Source of the DNA: Misgurnus anguillicaudatus
Taxonomy: Eukaryota > Chordata > Actinopteri > Cypriniformes > Cobitidae
Assembly (NCBI RefSeq): GCF_027580225.2
Contig: NC_073341.2
Coordinates: 12,248,001-12,312,000, forward strand
DNA: 64,000 bases
Direction: 5' to 3'
The notes below the pieces were generated by a model. The model ran no database searches, had not been told where the DNA came from, and worked only from the letters and a program-made list of their open reading frames with translations. Made by a program: the position numbers and the translations under genes. Below, one piece after another: positions 11,255 through 22,810 of this stretch (the first letter of the stretch is position 1; each line of letters opens with the position of its first letter).

Positions 11255-11455
11255 CGGACAAAAAAATTATTCATTCAATTTACTCAAATTTTTTTAAGGT
11301 AAATGGTTGCAATCAATTTATTTAAGCTACATTAAAAAACTAGAAATACTAAACAAAACAAAATGACTTTTGTTTAAATGTAGCTTAAATAAATTGATTG
11401 CAACCACTTACCTTAAAAAAATTGAGTAAATTGAATGAATCATTTTTTTTCAGTG
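11255..11455. repeat. Foldback MITE, copy 2 of the 2510 family
   Basis: Inverted arms contain TTTAAGGTAAATGGTTGCAA and its complement around an AT-rich loop, ending in TTTTTTTCAGTG. It matches the element at 2510-2713 along its length. Confidence 0.8.
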
Positions 11456-11468
11456 CATTAACATTAAA

Positions 11469-11535
11469 GGATTACTCCAGATAATTTACTCACCCCATGT
11501 CATCCAAGATGTTTACTGAGCTTTTTATAGTTGTG
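11469..11535. repeat. Solo end of the 30666-type TTAA MITE
   Basis: TTAAAGGATTACTCCAGATA followed by ATTTACTCACC and CATGTCATCCAAGATG matches the outer arm of the long foldback at 30666-31548. The partner end is absent. Confidence 0.65.
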
Positions 11536-11574
11536 TGTAGGTCTCATGGTGTAGCAGTCACGGCATATGTTACG

Positions 11575-12133
11575 CGTCGGTTTTCATATTAAGAGTTTGT
11601 TTCCAAAACAAGATAAACACTATTTTTTATTGTTACCACCAAATAAGGATTGTATCTGGTCAGTATCAAAAAGTAAATTCTTAATTTTACGCAAAATCCG
11701 ATATCTGCCGTGTTATTCTGTCATCTTTTCTCCCTTTTTTCCAAATCGCAACAAACGGCACTTTTCCTTCTCTGCAGAATGCAATAAATCCGCTCAACAT
11801 ATCACAACGCACCATTCCACGCACTGTAAACTATAATGGCAAACGCTTTGAATAAACACGAAATTCTAGTTTTCCTCATCTACTTTGTACTTTGTGATCA
11901 ACAAACAAACAATAACAAAATAGTACTTTTGATGGCTTTAAAAAACCTGTGGTAGTTTCTGTGGCGGGGAAGAAACATAAACCATCAAAATCGAATAATT
12001 TACCTGAGAGGCACTCAAAATCAAGCAGGACCAAAACATTTTACAGGCTGATCGCTGTCAAGAAAATTCATTGACGACGTCCCAAAGGATAACAGCAGCA
12101 ATGACAGTCTTCTAAATATGACAAAGTAAGTGT
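11575..12133 (+). repeat. Dispersed repeat of unknown class, copy 1 of a pair
   Basis: This roughly 560-bp segment is clearly similar to 19452-20044. Shared blocks include TTGTATCTGGTCAGTAT, CTAGTTTTCCTCATCTAC, AAACCATCAAAATC and GCAATGACAGT. Both copies end in AAAGTAAG, a plausible splice donor. The frame of this copy is broken. It could be part of the coding region of a dead transposon, but no domain was recognised. Confidence 0.6.
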
Positions 12134-12719
12134 TTTGATAAATGCCATTCATGTTTTTTATCAGTAGAAGCAAACCAAGAACGTCTGTGGTGTGGATTGA
12201 AGTGAACCCACTATATTTCCGCAGCCTACGTCTTTCTGCTTTAATGCATTTCTTAAATTAATGTCTCAATTACACAGTAGGCTTATAGGTTGTTATGATA
12301 GGCTATTTGTTGCTTAAAAGCAATAGGCTATATTGTATAAAGTGTAGCAATAAACGTGGCGTGACTTATAGTGCTGCTATATCGCTATATCAAACAACAT
12401 CACTATGATCAGATGTTTTCTTTCTATTTTTTACCCCGCTGTCATATTTGTTGTGTGTTTATGTTATTGAGAGGAAAGCGCGCAGCACATATTTATAACG
12501 TGTTGTTATTCAAAATACGTTTTCTACTTGCTTGCAAAAAAAGTTCTCAAAGTGATCATGGCTGAAAGCTGCTTGGGAATATTTCATTATAACGCAACAT
12601 TCAACTGCTTTAATAGTTTTTAAATAGTTATCAGGCTTACTTATAATTTTACTGTTTTTAACATAACATGCAATAGATAAATTACACCACATAAAGTAGT
12701 ATACATGTCTAACTATACA

Positions 12720-12812
12720 GAGTAGTATTTTTTACATTTCTGATTGGGCGGGCCAGCTGTCAATCTGGGCGGGCCCAGGCCCACCCAGGCCCGCCCATAG
12801 CTCCGCGCCTGG
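12720..12812. repeat. GC-rich transposon-end-like sequence
   Basis: GGGCGGGCC and GGCCCGCCC phrases end in TAGCTCCGCGCCTGG, the look of a DNA transposon terminus. No matching left end was found nearby; the repeat at 11575 might belong to it. Confidence 0.4.
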
Positions 12813-12819
12813 TATACGA

Positions 12820-13543
12820 CTAGTCAACTAAATGAATATAACACGGCAAAGATGAATGCATATTTATATATTGATTCAATAGATTTATAGCATTATGAAA
12901 AAAAACTTGTCATGGTTTTATGCATTTTGTGAAAAAAAATAATCAGTTTTAATAATAAATCTTTAAAAATCAAGTTATGGATTTGAATCTTTAATGTTAT
13001 TATAACCTAAAGCTGCTATGTGAAAGTTTGTAACAGAAAATAGTGGTTTTTATCTTGTCACTTTCTTTGTATAGAAAACACGTTTTTGGTCAAAATGGAT
13101 TTATTGCGTTTTGGAACCAAACTCTTCATAAATACTTCTGCATCATTGTCTGCGTTGACAAGCAAACACACAGACCGCTGGTAGGCAGTATCCACTCGTG
13201 TAACCACAGTAGCAGTGCGACCGTCAATGAAGAAGCCGCTTGACCAGTTTAACCCACAACGAAAAAGAAGCAGCAGCTTGTTTGTTTTGAGTAGACCAGC
13301 AGTGATGGGAGTAAAGAGACAGTGACTTTTGTTCCAGTTTGAGTTAAATTACTCCTCAACTTGGCCCATCTTTGTTATCACCGTCACAAAGGAAATGACG
13401 CCTATGATGCCTTTTTTCCGTACGGGAGTGGACCAATAACAGCGATTGCGTTTCCTCGTAGAACTGACGCGCTGTTAAAATTTTTGACGAGGTTCACGTC
13501 AGGCTATGCAGAGGCTACGAATAATCTACAGCATAGACTTTTA
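12820..13543. other. No gene or repeat recognised
   Basis: Non-coding sequence without recognisable elements. Confidence 0.45.
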
Positions 13544-14120
13544 GGGCTCTATCTTACACCCGGCGCAATGCAGCGCAATGCGCGACGCAAGTGTCTTTCG
13601 CTAGTTTCCACCCTAATTTTCACGTTTAGCGCCGCGTTGTTTAAATAGCAAATGCATTTGCGCCCCCTTTGCGCCCATGGGCGTTCTGGTCTGAAAAACG
13701 AGGTGTGTTCAGGCGCATTGTTGGCACGTTGCTATTTTGAGGCAACTAAAATAGACTACGCCATTGACCAACAAAAACCTGGTCTAAAGTCAATGGCGCA
13801 ATATGTTTTATGTTATTTAAAGAGCGCATTAGTAATAATATGCGCCTATAAACGGGAGGACAACGCGGGTTTGCTTATCACAAAGTACATAAATGCGCAG
13901 CAGCACAAAGATGCTTTTAAATATGAAAGATTAAAGGATTGAGTTTAAGAGATTATTATTGAGTCTCTTGGACATAAATGAGGACCGATTATGAGACGTT
14001 AAAAGGCACAAAGAGCTGCTTTACCTGCAGCCTGGTAAGAAAATAAATGCTTTGCTTTGAACAAATGCGTCTGTTTTTAAATGTTTTTTTTTAATGCTAC
14101 CTTACGGATTTATTGTATAT
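13544..14120. mobile_element. GGGCTCTAT element, truncated copy
   Basis: It begins GGGCTCTATCTTACACC and matches the longer copy at 45901-47053 through GCGCAATGCAGCGCAATG, TGCGCCCATGGGCGTTCTGG and AACGCGGGTTTGCTTATCAC. It diverges near 14120, so the right half is missing. The 95- and 96-codon frames inside are not conserved between copies. Confidence 0.75.
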
Positions 14121-14159
14121 GATGTACCTGTGGATATGGCGAGATGAGAAACATTTGTA

Positions 14160-14345
14160 AGTAATCCTTTAGTCTTTCTTTGTTCAATTGAGAAGAAATT
14201 AAGTTTTTTAAAGAAAACATATAGTGGACTTCAAATTGGTCTCTGATCCCAACCGAGGCATAAAGGTCTTATCTAGTAAAACAATTGTCATTTTCGCACA
14301 AAAAAGTACTTTTAAACTACAACTTCTCGTCTTACACTAGCCATG
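14160..14345. repeat. Arm fragment of the 30666-type TTAA MITE
   Basis: CCTTTAGTCTTTCTTTGTTC, GAGAAGAAATTAAG, GAGGCATAAAGGTCTTATC and AAACTACAACTTCTC follow the order seen in the left arm of 30666-31548. Confidence 0.6.
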
Positions 14346-14589
14346 CGAAGTACTAGTTCGACCTTACGCTTTTACATTATCATCTTGAATCGTCTTAAGC
14401 CAAGGATTCAGAGGAAAAAGGAATTTTGTTTCTACAACCTACGTATTAGAAGTTATAAGCAAAAACATAAGTGAAATTTTGGACTCTTGGTGGCACTAGC
14501 AGGTTTGACTCCAAATTTGCTTTGGTAATTTTTCGGACTGATCTCTGTGTGCAAAATTTCATGACTTACCTAAAACTAACAATTTTGGG

Positions 14590-15712
14590 GCTTGACTCCT
14601 AATAATAATTTGTTACATTTATATAGCAGTTTTTGCAGCACTCAAAGCGCTTTACATAAGAAACGGGGATTCTTCTCAATCACCATGTGTTGCATTCCAG
14701 CACAGTCACACGAAATTACATACCTATAGTAACATAATTTTTTGATTATTTTTCGTGATACTGTCACGAATTTCCGCATTTTTTCGTGATCGTATTACGA
14801 ATTTCTGTTTATGTGTCATTGTCACGTATTGGTTACTCAACTGTTTTGTCCTATTTTCTTACCATTTTCCCTTCGGTTTAAGGTTAGATTTACATAAAAT
14901 TACATCCTTACCCAAACCCGAACTCCAACCCTGACGCCAGGTGACAATGTTTTAAAATTGAGAAAATATAAAAAAAGAAATCAGAAAAAATAACCAATAC
15001 TTAAAGTAACATCCTAACGCAAACACCAAATCTAACCCTAAACCGAAGCGAAAATGGTTTGAAAATAGGAAAAAGCATAGCCAATGTGTGACAATGACAC
15101 ATAAACAAAATTTGTGATAAGATCACTAAAAAGAATAAAAAAATTACATGACTATAGGTACATAATTTTATGAGACTGGGTAGGGCATCCGCCTGGATAA
15201 TGTGATGGCAGCGTTATTGTGCACACCAGCTTACCCACCTCACACCAGCTTATTAGTGAAGAGGAGACAGAGTGATATTGCCAATTATATATGGGGATGA
15301 TTAGTAGGCGAATCCCAGACAGCAGATGACTCCAGGCTTGATCCTTGCTGAAGTCAGCAGTTCCGGATCTGGCCCGAAATCGTCTACTGTCTGGGATGCA
15401 CAAACTTGGCCAGGATGCTGGGATATACCCCTACTCGAAAGACATCCTAGGATTTTAAACGACCACAGAGAAGACCTCGGTTTTACGTCTCATCCAAAGG
15501 ATGGTGCTTTTTGACAGTATGGTGTCCCCAACACTATTCTAGGGAGTGAGGACCCACAAAGACTACAGGGTGAGCACCCCCTGCTGCTCTTAATACCACC
15601 TCTACCAGCAGCAACCTAATTTTCCTGGAGATCTCTCATCAAAGTACTGACCAGGCTCAACCCTACTTTAGCTTCAGTGGGCAACCAGACTTGGGCTACA
15701 GGGTGATATGGC
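14590..15712 (-). mobile_element. 5S-rRNA-headed SINE (SINE3-like), split by a MITE
   Basis: On the - strand the element starts near 15712 with GCCATATCACCCTG, GAAGCTAAAGTAGGGT and CCTGGTCAGTACT. This follows vertebrate 5S rRNA closely, including the internal promoter region. A body of about 400 bases comes next, then a tail at 14590-14697 with AAGCGCTTTGAGTG and TATATAAATG followed by an ATT-rich end. Fish SINE3 elements are known to have a 5S-derived head. The body is broken by the MITE at 14700-15186. Open frames here are not genes. Confidence 0.78.
14700..15186. mobile_element. CACGTA-rich inverted-repeat MITE inside the SINE
   Basis: The ends CAGTCACACGAAATTACATA and the complement of CAGTCTCATAAAATTATGTA form inverted repeats, with CCTATAGT in both arms. 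The SINE resumes on both sides: TGTTGCATTCC on the left and GGGCATCCGCCTGG on the right overlap the same SINE position, suggesting a short target duplication of about GCATCC. Confidence 0.75.
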
Positions 15713-16121
15713 TTTCTGAACGATTATGCTATATCATGGATAGGGATTTTGTAGATAACTCAATGGGATAATGTCTCAAACATCCTATAAAGTACTTGAT
15801 TAGCCTCCATTTATTATAATAGAAAAAGAAAGGGTCTTTTATTCTGCTTCTGATTGCAGTCAGTATAATATAATGATATGACTTTTATAGATGAATGAAA
15901 TCTGGATTGCAAATTAAACAAAGTACTACACTTAAAAAAGACCATTTTCTTCCGTCCTTCCAAAATTATTCTCCAAAATTTGAATGTGCCAAGATACTGC
16001 AGGAACTTTTCCCTTCACATATCTGATTCATTTTGAATGAACTGTGCCCGGTGTAGTATCATTTATTCACATTTGCTGTCTGTGCCAGTTTTCCTAAAGA
16101 AATTCAACGTATCCTTCAACC
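15713..16121. other. No gene or repeat recognised
   Basis: Non-coding sequence. Confidence 0.45.
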
Positions 16122-16301
16122 CAGGGGTGTCCAAGCTCGGTCCTGGAGGGCCGCTATAGCTCCAACCCTAATCAAACAAACCTAAAGCAGCTCATTATGG
16201 TATTACTAAGCCTACTAGAAACTTCCATGCAGGTGTGCTGAGGCAAGCTGGAGATAAATTCTGCAGGACACCGGCCCTCCAGGACCGAGTTTGGACCCCT
16301 G
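16122..16301. mobile_element. Short hAT-like foldback MITE
   Basis: Ends CAGGGGTGTCCAAGCTCGG and the complement CCGAGTTTGGACCCCTG are joined to TCCTGGAGGGCC in inverted form. TTCAACC occurs on both sides, an imperfect 8-bp target duplication. It is 180 bp long and non-coding. Confidence 0.8.
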
Positions 16302-16506
16302 CGTTCAACCTATACAACAGTAAAGCTCAGTGGGTAGAGAATTGACTTAAAAGAAACATATTTTGCCAATTTTTCCAAGTATGCCAAGACTCAGAATGTG
16401 TCTGTGAAGTTTAGGCTCACAATACCACACAGATCATTTATTATAGCATGTCCATAATGACCCATATTTGGGTGAGAGCAAAAAAGCACTGTTTTCATGT
16501 CTGTAC

Positions 16507-16605
16507 CTTTAACTCTTACCGCCAGCTTCTTTTTTAATAAGTTGACAGCCAGTGCCAGCATTTTTTATGATTTTCATAAAATTGCCACAGCTCGATTTTA
16601 AAATG
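16507..16605. repeat. Fragment of the TTAACTCTTTCCC family
   Basis: TTTAACTCTTACCGCCAGC and GCCAGCATTTTTTATGATTT match the left arm of the element at 51145-51641. No right end is present. Confidence 0.55.
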
Positions 16606-17479
16606 CAAATGAAACATTTCTGACTTTTCATTGAAAAATCAATGTCAAAACATCCTTGAGGCTTAAAGAGAATGACATATCTAATATTTTAAAATGATTT
16701 TATTTACAACTAACGGAAACACCTGGAAGTGTTGTGAAGCATGACACTGAAATAAAAAATAACAAAAGACAGACAGACATAAAAAACATTTAAAATTTTG
16801 CTGATGTTCGCGAAAGCTTCATGAGCATGAGACAGAGCCACTTTGTCCTCAGCCAGCGTCTGTGCAAGGTTGACGATGACGGGGGCCATTGTGAATAGCA
16901 GTGAGTGCTCCGCCAAAGTGCCCAGAACCATTGCCTGAAAGCAAATTAAAATTATTAAAATGTAACCTTGCTAATATAATATGAGTCTAATATGATAAAA
17001 CAGCGTGTCCCATATTTAAAATTAAATCAGGTTTATTTTTAATGCTTCTCTCAACACATATTAAATTAAAACAGCTTTACAGCAAATGCATGTTCCATGT
17101 TATAATCACCAAGTATTCTTTTATCCATCAGAGATTAGTGTCAAAGTAATGTCCATATGTGGCAATAATATACAGCTGTAAGATAATACCAGCACTAACT
17201 AGGTTAAGCAGAAACAATGAATGGGTTTTATTAATGCACTGACAGGGGCCCCACAAAGGTTTGCCTAGGGCCCCCAGCATCTGGATTTGGGGCGGGGTTA
17301 CACACGAAAACATTTTTGCACTTACATTTTAAGTATAATCAGCTTATATTCACAAGTCATTTCAACAATTATTTTTATCTTGACTATTCAGTTGTTTTAA
17401 CAATACTCTTGAGCCAAAACTGTGGCCCTGATATAATTAAAAATAGGTCAGTGCAAGCTGTTTTAAAGTAAGATGGGTG
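16606..17479. other. No gene or repeat recognised
   Basis: Short frames at 16710-16931 and 17128-17313 on the - strand have no motif support. Confidence 0.45.
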
Positions 17480-17770
17480 TGTTTATTCCACTTTGTCTAT
17501 ACCGATCCGATTACGCTACCTGAATTCTGAGTATCGGCCGATATCGATCTGGGTTTGTAATCTTAAATAACTTCATATTGGTTTTTCACATAAAGCTGTT
17601 GAATATATTAGGAAGACTTTGAATATAGTGTATAACAACGTTTATGGTGCTTTTATAAACGTCTGACTTTTCTATAGCATGAAAGTAACAATCCAGTTTT
17701 GGATTTGGATTGAACTAATGGGCCAGAAAAAAGGTCAATCCTAAATTATTGATAGGCCCACCCCTAGTTA
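17480..17770. repeat. Degenerate repeat with TATCGGCCGATATCG core
   Basis: The palindromic core GTATCGGCCGATATCGATC and the closing AGGCCCACCCCTAG resemble an old DNA transposon of fish genomes. The ends cannot be set with confidence. Confidence 0.35.
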
Positions 17771-18009
17771 AAACATCCATTTTAGTCTGAGACTGGGCTT
17801 AAGCCCGCCCCATAAAGTTAAAATAAATTTAACTTATTCAACTTTATTTTATGAATTACAGCAACTCATCACTAGTCAAAATTAAAAATGAAAATTATGA
17901 ATCCAAAAATAAAGTGCAATTTTTTACAGTGTTCCAGAATATATTTACAGGGGACATACCTGTATTCACAAGGCTTTTTTAAGATGTAAAATAAAACTTT
18001 GGTGTGTGT

Positions 18010-18378
18010 ATGTGAAATTCGAGTTCTATATAAATAATTTATTATAACATGTTTAAATTGCCACTTTGTAGGTATGAGCAAAAATGTGCCATTTTTTGGT
18101 GTTTCCTTTTAAAATGCAAATGAGCTGATCTCTGCACTAAATGGCAGTGCTGTGGTTGGATAGTACAGATTAAGGGGCGGTATTATCCCCTTCTGACATC
18201 ACAAAGGAAGCCAAATTTCAATGACCTATTTTTTCACATGCTTGCAGAGAATGGCTTACCAAAACTAAGTTACTGGGTTGATCTTTTTCACATTTACTAA
18301 ATTGATAGAAACACTGGGGACCCAATTATAGCACTTAAACATGAAAAAGTCAGATTTTCATGATATGATCCTTTTAAA
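18010..18378. repeat. Dispersed repeat pair, copy 1 (end of a TTAA-type element)
   Basis: The block from GTAGGTATGAGCAAAAATG through ATGAGCTGATCTCTGCAC to CAGATTTTCATGATATG is shared with 26172-26520. This copy ends ATGATCCTTTTAAAT, close to the CCT-TTAA right end of the T2-type elements. Confidence 0.65.
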
Positions 18379-19451
18379 TCCAAATGCTGATGAAACCATT
18401 TCATGCATCTTAATCTGACGCATAATGCAAACAGGTCGTAATAAGTTGCTGGTGAGATGACGCTTATCCCTAAAATAACTGTATGTAATAAGCTGCTTGC
18501 ACAAATGTACAGGGTCATTATTTTATTAGTAGTATTTTTTACAGAACAGTCTCACTTTTATGCCTTAGCTTACCAATATTGTGTTGTATTTGCGCTAAAC
18601 AGAACGACAGCGGCTCAACTCATATGTGTATCACTATTTCACAACAAATTGAGAACATTTATTTTGATTGGTTAGTGAATAACGTTTTATAAAAAAATGC
18701 TACAAATTGTTAGTAAATGCAACCCTCAGTTGGCGTGCATGTTATTTAATATGTAATAAAATAAATATGCTGAAGTTTCTTCAAATGTTTAATTTGTGGC
18801 GATAGTAATTATTTGTTTTTAAAGTGGCATCAATAGTGGTGTGGCTCTGAGTAGGAGATGTTGAGTTTTATGTGGAAAAGCCAAGGTGAGAGCGACTGCT
18901 CCACCAGAGATGGTAATGTGGGGGAGCGGACTGATTTTCCATGATGAACATTATTACCTTGTAAACACCAGCTTGTCACGGGCACGACGGGGCTGTGAAG
19001 AGTATCTGGACCGGCTGTTGGAGAGGAAAAGTGCACACCGGGATTGATACTTTGCAAGATATTAGTGCTGCAATTCAAAACTTTATGTAATCGTAGATTC
19101 TGTATATCTTAGGATCTGTGCCAAACTAAGATAGGCAAAGTGCTAGAGAGGCATGGGTGTGTGGTGGGAGGCTGATTTTACATCCTCTTTATGAGAGAAT
19201 ATTAAAATGTCCTCTCAAATAATTTATGGCCAGCCAACATGAATCACATATTGTATGCGTTGTAAAAGCGTAACCGTTACATTTTATTGGTCCAGGCCCA
19301 AAAAAGTCAATCAATTTGCTTTAACAATCTCAAACACTCGCTAGCTAGGTTTTGCATTAACTGTAAAATTGTAATTAAAATGGCCAGCTCATCTCAGGGA
19401 GTAATTATTTGCAGAAAATACAAAATTACATGAATAAAAAATTTAATATGA
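18379..19451. other. No gene or repeat recognised
   Basis: About 1.1 kb without recognised elements. The frame at 18830-19078 on the - strand has no motif. Confidence 0.45.
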
Positions 19452-20044
19452 AGAGCTTAGTTCCAAAACGTCTTTTTTTTAATTAGTTACCGCCAAATCA
19501 ATATTGTATCTGGTCAGTATTAAAAAGAAAATCCGATATCCGACGTGTTGTTCTGTCGTATTTTTTTCCTTTTTTACAAACAGCGACAAACCCCAATCCT
19601 CAATAAATCTGCTCAACAAATCACAGCGCACCACATCGTAAACAATCATTTGAATACACACAGAATCCTAGTTTTCCTCATCTACTTTGTACTTTGTGAT
19701 CTACAAACAAACAAAAACAAAATAGTAAATTTGATGCCATTGATAAACCTGTGGTGGTTTTCTTTGGCGGGCAAGAAACGTAAACCATCAAAATCAAATA
19801 ATTTATGTGAGAGGCACTCGGGCGAAGGAAAAATGCCGGCTGTTGCTTGTTCTCACACGACAGCATCAAGCTTCTGTCATGCTAACACATTGACTAAAAC
19901 TTTTCCATTATTTTACTCAAAGTCAATGAAAATCATGCAGGACCAAAACATTTTACACCTGATTGCTGTCAAAAAAGTTCAGCGACGATGTCCCAAAGAT
20001 GACAACAGCAATGACAGTGTTCTTAATATGAGAAAGTAAGATGA
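19452..20044 (+). repeat. Dispersed repeat of unknown class, copy 2, with 164-codon frame
   Basis: The segment matches 11575-12133. It holds an open frame at 19545-20039 whose last part includes AGKKRKPSKSN and RRCPKDDNSNDS, directly followed by GTAAG. The C-terminal part is the better conserved part between the copies at DNA level (GATGTCCCAAAG, GACAACAGCAATGACAG). The frame is disrupted in copy 1. I do not recognise a domain. It may be an exon of an old DNA transposon. It is not treated as a host gene. Confidence 0.5.
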
Positions 20045-20059
20045 AGATGGATATAGCAT

Positions 20060-20640
20060 GCAATGCATGTTGCTTGCTTATTTTGTTCAAAAGCGTGATC
20101 AATGCCAGCCTACATGTCATAATAACAAGGAACTACACTTCTAACCACAGCTCAACCACTGTAGTTACAACCACACACGTTTGCGATGCAGTTTGCGAAT
20201 GTCCGCTAGAACGATAGTTTCAAGAAACACCCGAATCGTTGATCTATGCTGAAACGATGGAAATTGCGACCGTAGTTGGCTAACAATGCTTTTGGGAAAT
20301 GCACTTCTGAACTGCTCTGAGAAACAGCCAATCAGAGCAGAGCTCATCATTATTATTCATGACCCTTTCAAATAATGTAATAATAGACTTTTTCATTCTA
20401 AAGGCAAATCCAAGGGTTGTAAATGGACATGTAAAACCATCTCTGGGTAATTTTTGCACTTTTTAAAGCTAAATACCTTCTATGTATCTATCAGAGAACA
20501 ATTTAACAGATTATTTCAATGCATTCTTTAGCACATTTAGAAACGGTTCTTGAATGCTCATGCTTGATTTGACCACCATCATGTGTCGTTACTTAACACT
20601 TTTTTTCTTCTAATAAACCAGATACTTGAATTAAGAGAAC
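20060..20640. other. No gene or repeat recognised
   Basis: Non-coding sequence. Confidence 0.45.
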
Positions 20641-20644
20641 ACAT

Positions 20645-20900
20645 ACACTTTAAAAAGTGAAAGTTGGATTAACTTAAAAAAAATACTTCAGTTGGTAACC
20701 CCTAAAAAATGGATTTTTCTCTTAAATTAAACTTTTCTTAATTCTTAAGTTAATAAGCTTTTTTTAGGTGTCACCAACTGAAGTAATTTTTTATTTTATT
20801 TTTTAATTGAGAAAATTTAAGTTTTTAAGTGTTTTAAAATGTAAGTGTTACCAATTAAAATAATTTTTTAAGTAAATCAACTTTCACTTTTTACAACGTA
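20645..20900. repeat. Foldback MITE with AAGTGAAAGTTG arms
   Basis: AAAAAGTGAAAGTTGGATTA on the left pairs with TAAATCAACTTTCACTTTTT on the right. The inner arms contain TTCAGTTGGTAACC and GTGTCACCAACTGAAG in inverted order. Confidence 0.75.
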
Positions 20901-21428
20901 CAATGTTTTTTCTTTAGGTCACTGCTCTAGTTTCCTTGACTCAACAAATTGTCACCCCCCGAAAAGTAAAACTTAATGGCCACTGAACATCAAATAGTTT
21001 TGGGTGTGTCATGGTGCCACTAATTCTGACTCATACTACGGAAAGTGCTTTGCAAAGACTCTTCTTTTTCTATTCAAAGCATCTATTAAATTTTTCCTTA
21101 GCAGCTTTGTTCGTTTAACGGCAACCCTCCTTTCATTCAGCTACAAATTGTTTTTCTCTTCTTGCCATGTAGTTTAATAATGACTCGTTTCGTTTGACAA
21201 ATTCTCTCCATTCCGTCATAACATCCAGCTTAGTTAACCGATACTTAGTTAAACAATACTTTGTGGTCCGTTTTTGCTGTGGCTTTCAGTTATACTGAGT
21301 TGGTTGATGTTTTTGTAACGTATATACATGTTTTTATGAGATAAAGAGATGAGAACATGTTAGAAAGATGACAGCTTTAAATAACTTTTTAAATAATTAG
21401 GAAAGAACAAAGTGTCCTAAAAATCACA

Positions 21429-21686
21429 CACTGTAAAAAAACTTTGCTGCCTTAAATTTTTTGTTAAATCAACTCAGATTTTTTAAGTCATGTCAACAGA
21501 GATTAGTTGTCACAACTTATAAAATATAGTTGAGAAAAGTCAACTTAAATCTATAAGTTATAACAACTCACCTGTAGTTATAACAACTCATCTCTAGTCA
21601 AGATAAATAATAGTACGTTGAAATGACTTGTAAATCCGAGTTGATTCAACAAAAAATTTTAAGGCAGCAAAGTATTTTTTACAGTG
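21429..21686. repeat. Foldback MITE, TTTGCTGCCTTAA family, copy 1
   Basis: Starts CACTGTAAAAAAACTTTGCT and ends AGCAAAGTATTTTTTACAGTG. The internal arms pair AACTCATCTCTAGTC with forms of GAGTTG. Further copies lie at 21819, 32757 and 34817. Confidence 0.85.
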
Positions 21687-21689
21687 CAT

Positions 21690-21823
21690 ACACTGTAAAA
21701 CTTCATATTATATCAAAATATATTTTTATGTTACTTTAACCTAACAAATTAAGTAAAATAATTTCAACTTGTTTTTACACAGTAAGTTATGTCAACTTAT
21801 CACAGGTCTTAAAAAAGTACAGT
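21690..21823. repeat. Short CACTGTAAAA foldback repeat, copy 1
   Basis: The sequence runs from CACTGTAAAACTTC through TTTTTATGTTACTTTAACC and TTATGTCAACTTATCACAGG to GTACAGTGT. A related copy is at 34536-34680, also just upstream of a TTTGCTGCCTTAA element. Confidence 0.65.
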
Positions 21824-22071
21824 GTAAAAAATTCTTGCTGCCTTAAATTTTTAAGTTTACTCAACTTAGATTTACAAGTCATTTTAACTTACGATTATTT
21901 ATCTTGACTAGAGATGAGTTGCTACAATTTATAAAATGAAGTTGACTTATTTCAACTATATTTAAGTTGATATATAACAACTAATTTCTAGTCAAGATAA
22001 ATAGTAAGTTAAAATGACTTGCGAGTTGACAAACAAAACATTTTATGGCAGCAAAGATTTTTTTTACAGTG
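21819..22071. repeat. Foldback MITE, TTTGCTGCCTTAA family, copy 2
   Basis: Starts CAGTGTAAAAAATTCTTGCT and ends GCAAAGATTTTTTTTACAGTG, with the same inner arms as copy 1. Confidence 0.8.
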
Positions 22072-22083
22072 TTGCATAATTAA

Positions 22084-22810
22084 GAGGCTGTTTACACTTG
22101 GCATTAACATGCGTTTTCATCGATCGGATCACAAGTGGACGACGTTAATGCCAGGTGTAAACGGTGTTCAAAACGTTTTGAGCTCGTCCACTTCCGACCA
22201 CTTTCAACCACATTCAGAGGTAGTCGAAAACCATTAGGATCGGATTGCTTTTGTAGTGTAAACGCACATGTAGTTCAATTTGTTCGAACAGCCACACGCG
22301 ACCGCCTTCTCTCCACCAATTTATCTAATCTGAGGTACTGACCTCAATGTTTTACGTCTTTTCTGACTTCTGACGCGAACACACGGTGTACAGTGCTATT
22401 TTTAGCCTTTCATTGATAAAACTAAAGCGGGTGATCTCCATAGTTTCGTTTTGAAAGCGTGTGAAAGTTGCGCGATCTTATTTCATCAATTGCGCTGAAA
22501 TATCAGAGAAAGCTTTAACATATACGTGTACAAAAAACTGTGCAGCATGTTCACTTACAACACAAGCAGCGGACTCTGACATAATATTAGTTCACGTCCA
22601 TTTAAACTCGTCATTACTCCCGCTCACGTTTAAAAGAGAGTCTCGCCCACAGTCTCACAGACCACCCCCTCACAGTATTCAGGACAGAAGCGGTCGAAAG
22701 TGGACTAAAGAGACAGATTTAAATACCAGGTGTAAACGTGACGTGTCTCTCTCGTCCACTTGTGATCCGATCGATGAAAACACATCTTAATACCAAGTGT
22801 AAACAGCCCC
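22084..22810. mobile_element. GGCTGTTTACACTTGG inverted-repeat element
   Basis: Left AGGCTGTTTACACTTGGCAT and right TACCAAGTGTAAACAGCCCC pair, with TTCATCGATCGGATCACAAG inverted in both arms (over 50 bp in total). TTA/TAA flanks both ends, which would fit PIF/Harbinger-type insertion, but this is not certain. The 727 bp encode no transposase. Fragments of a related right arm are at 45465 and 48035. Confidence 0.8.

Noticed and set aside
13361..13942. Two consecutive plus frames of 95 and 96 codons
   Set aside because: Mostly inside the GGGCTCTAT element; the second copy at 45901 does not preserve the frames.
15600..15712. Possible 5S rRNA gene
   Set aside because: Only diverged 5S similarity, joined to a SINE body and tail; no terminator run at the 5S end.
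22461..22790. 109-codon plus frame
   Set aside because: Located within the inverted-repeat element at 22084-22810 and running into its right arm.
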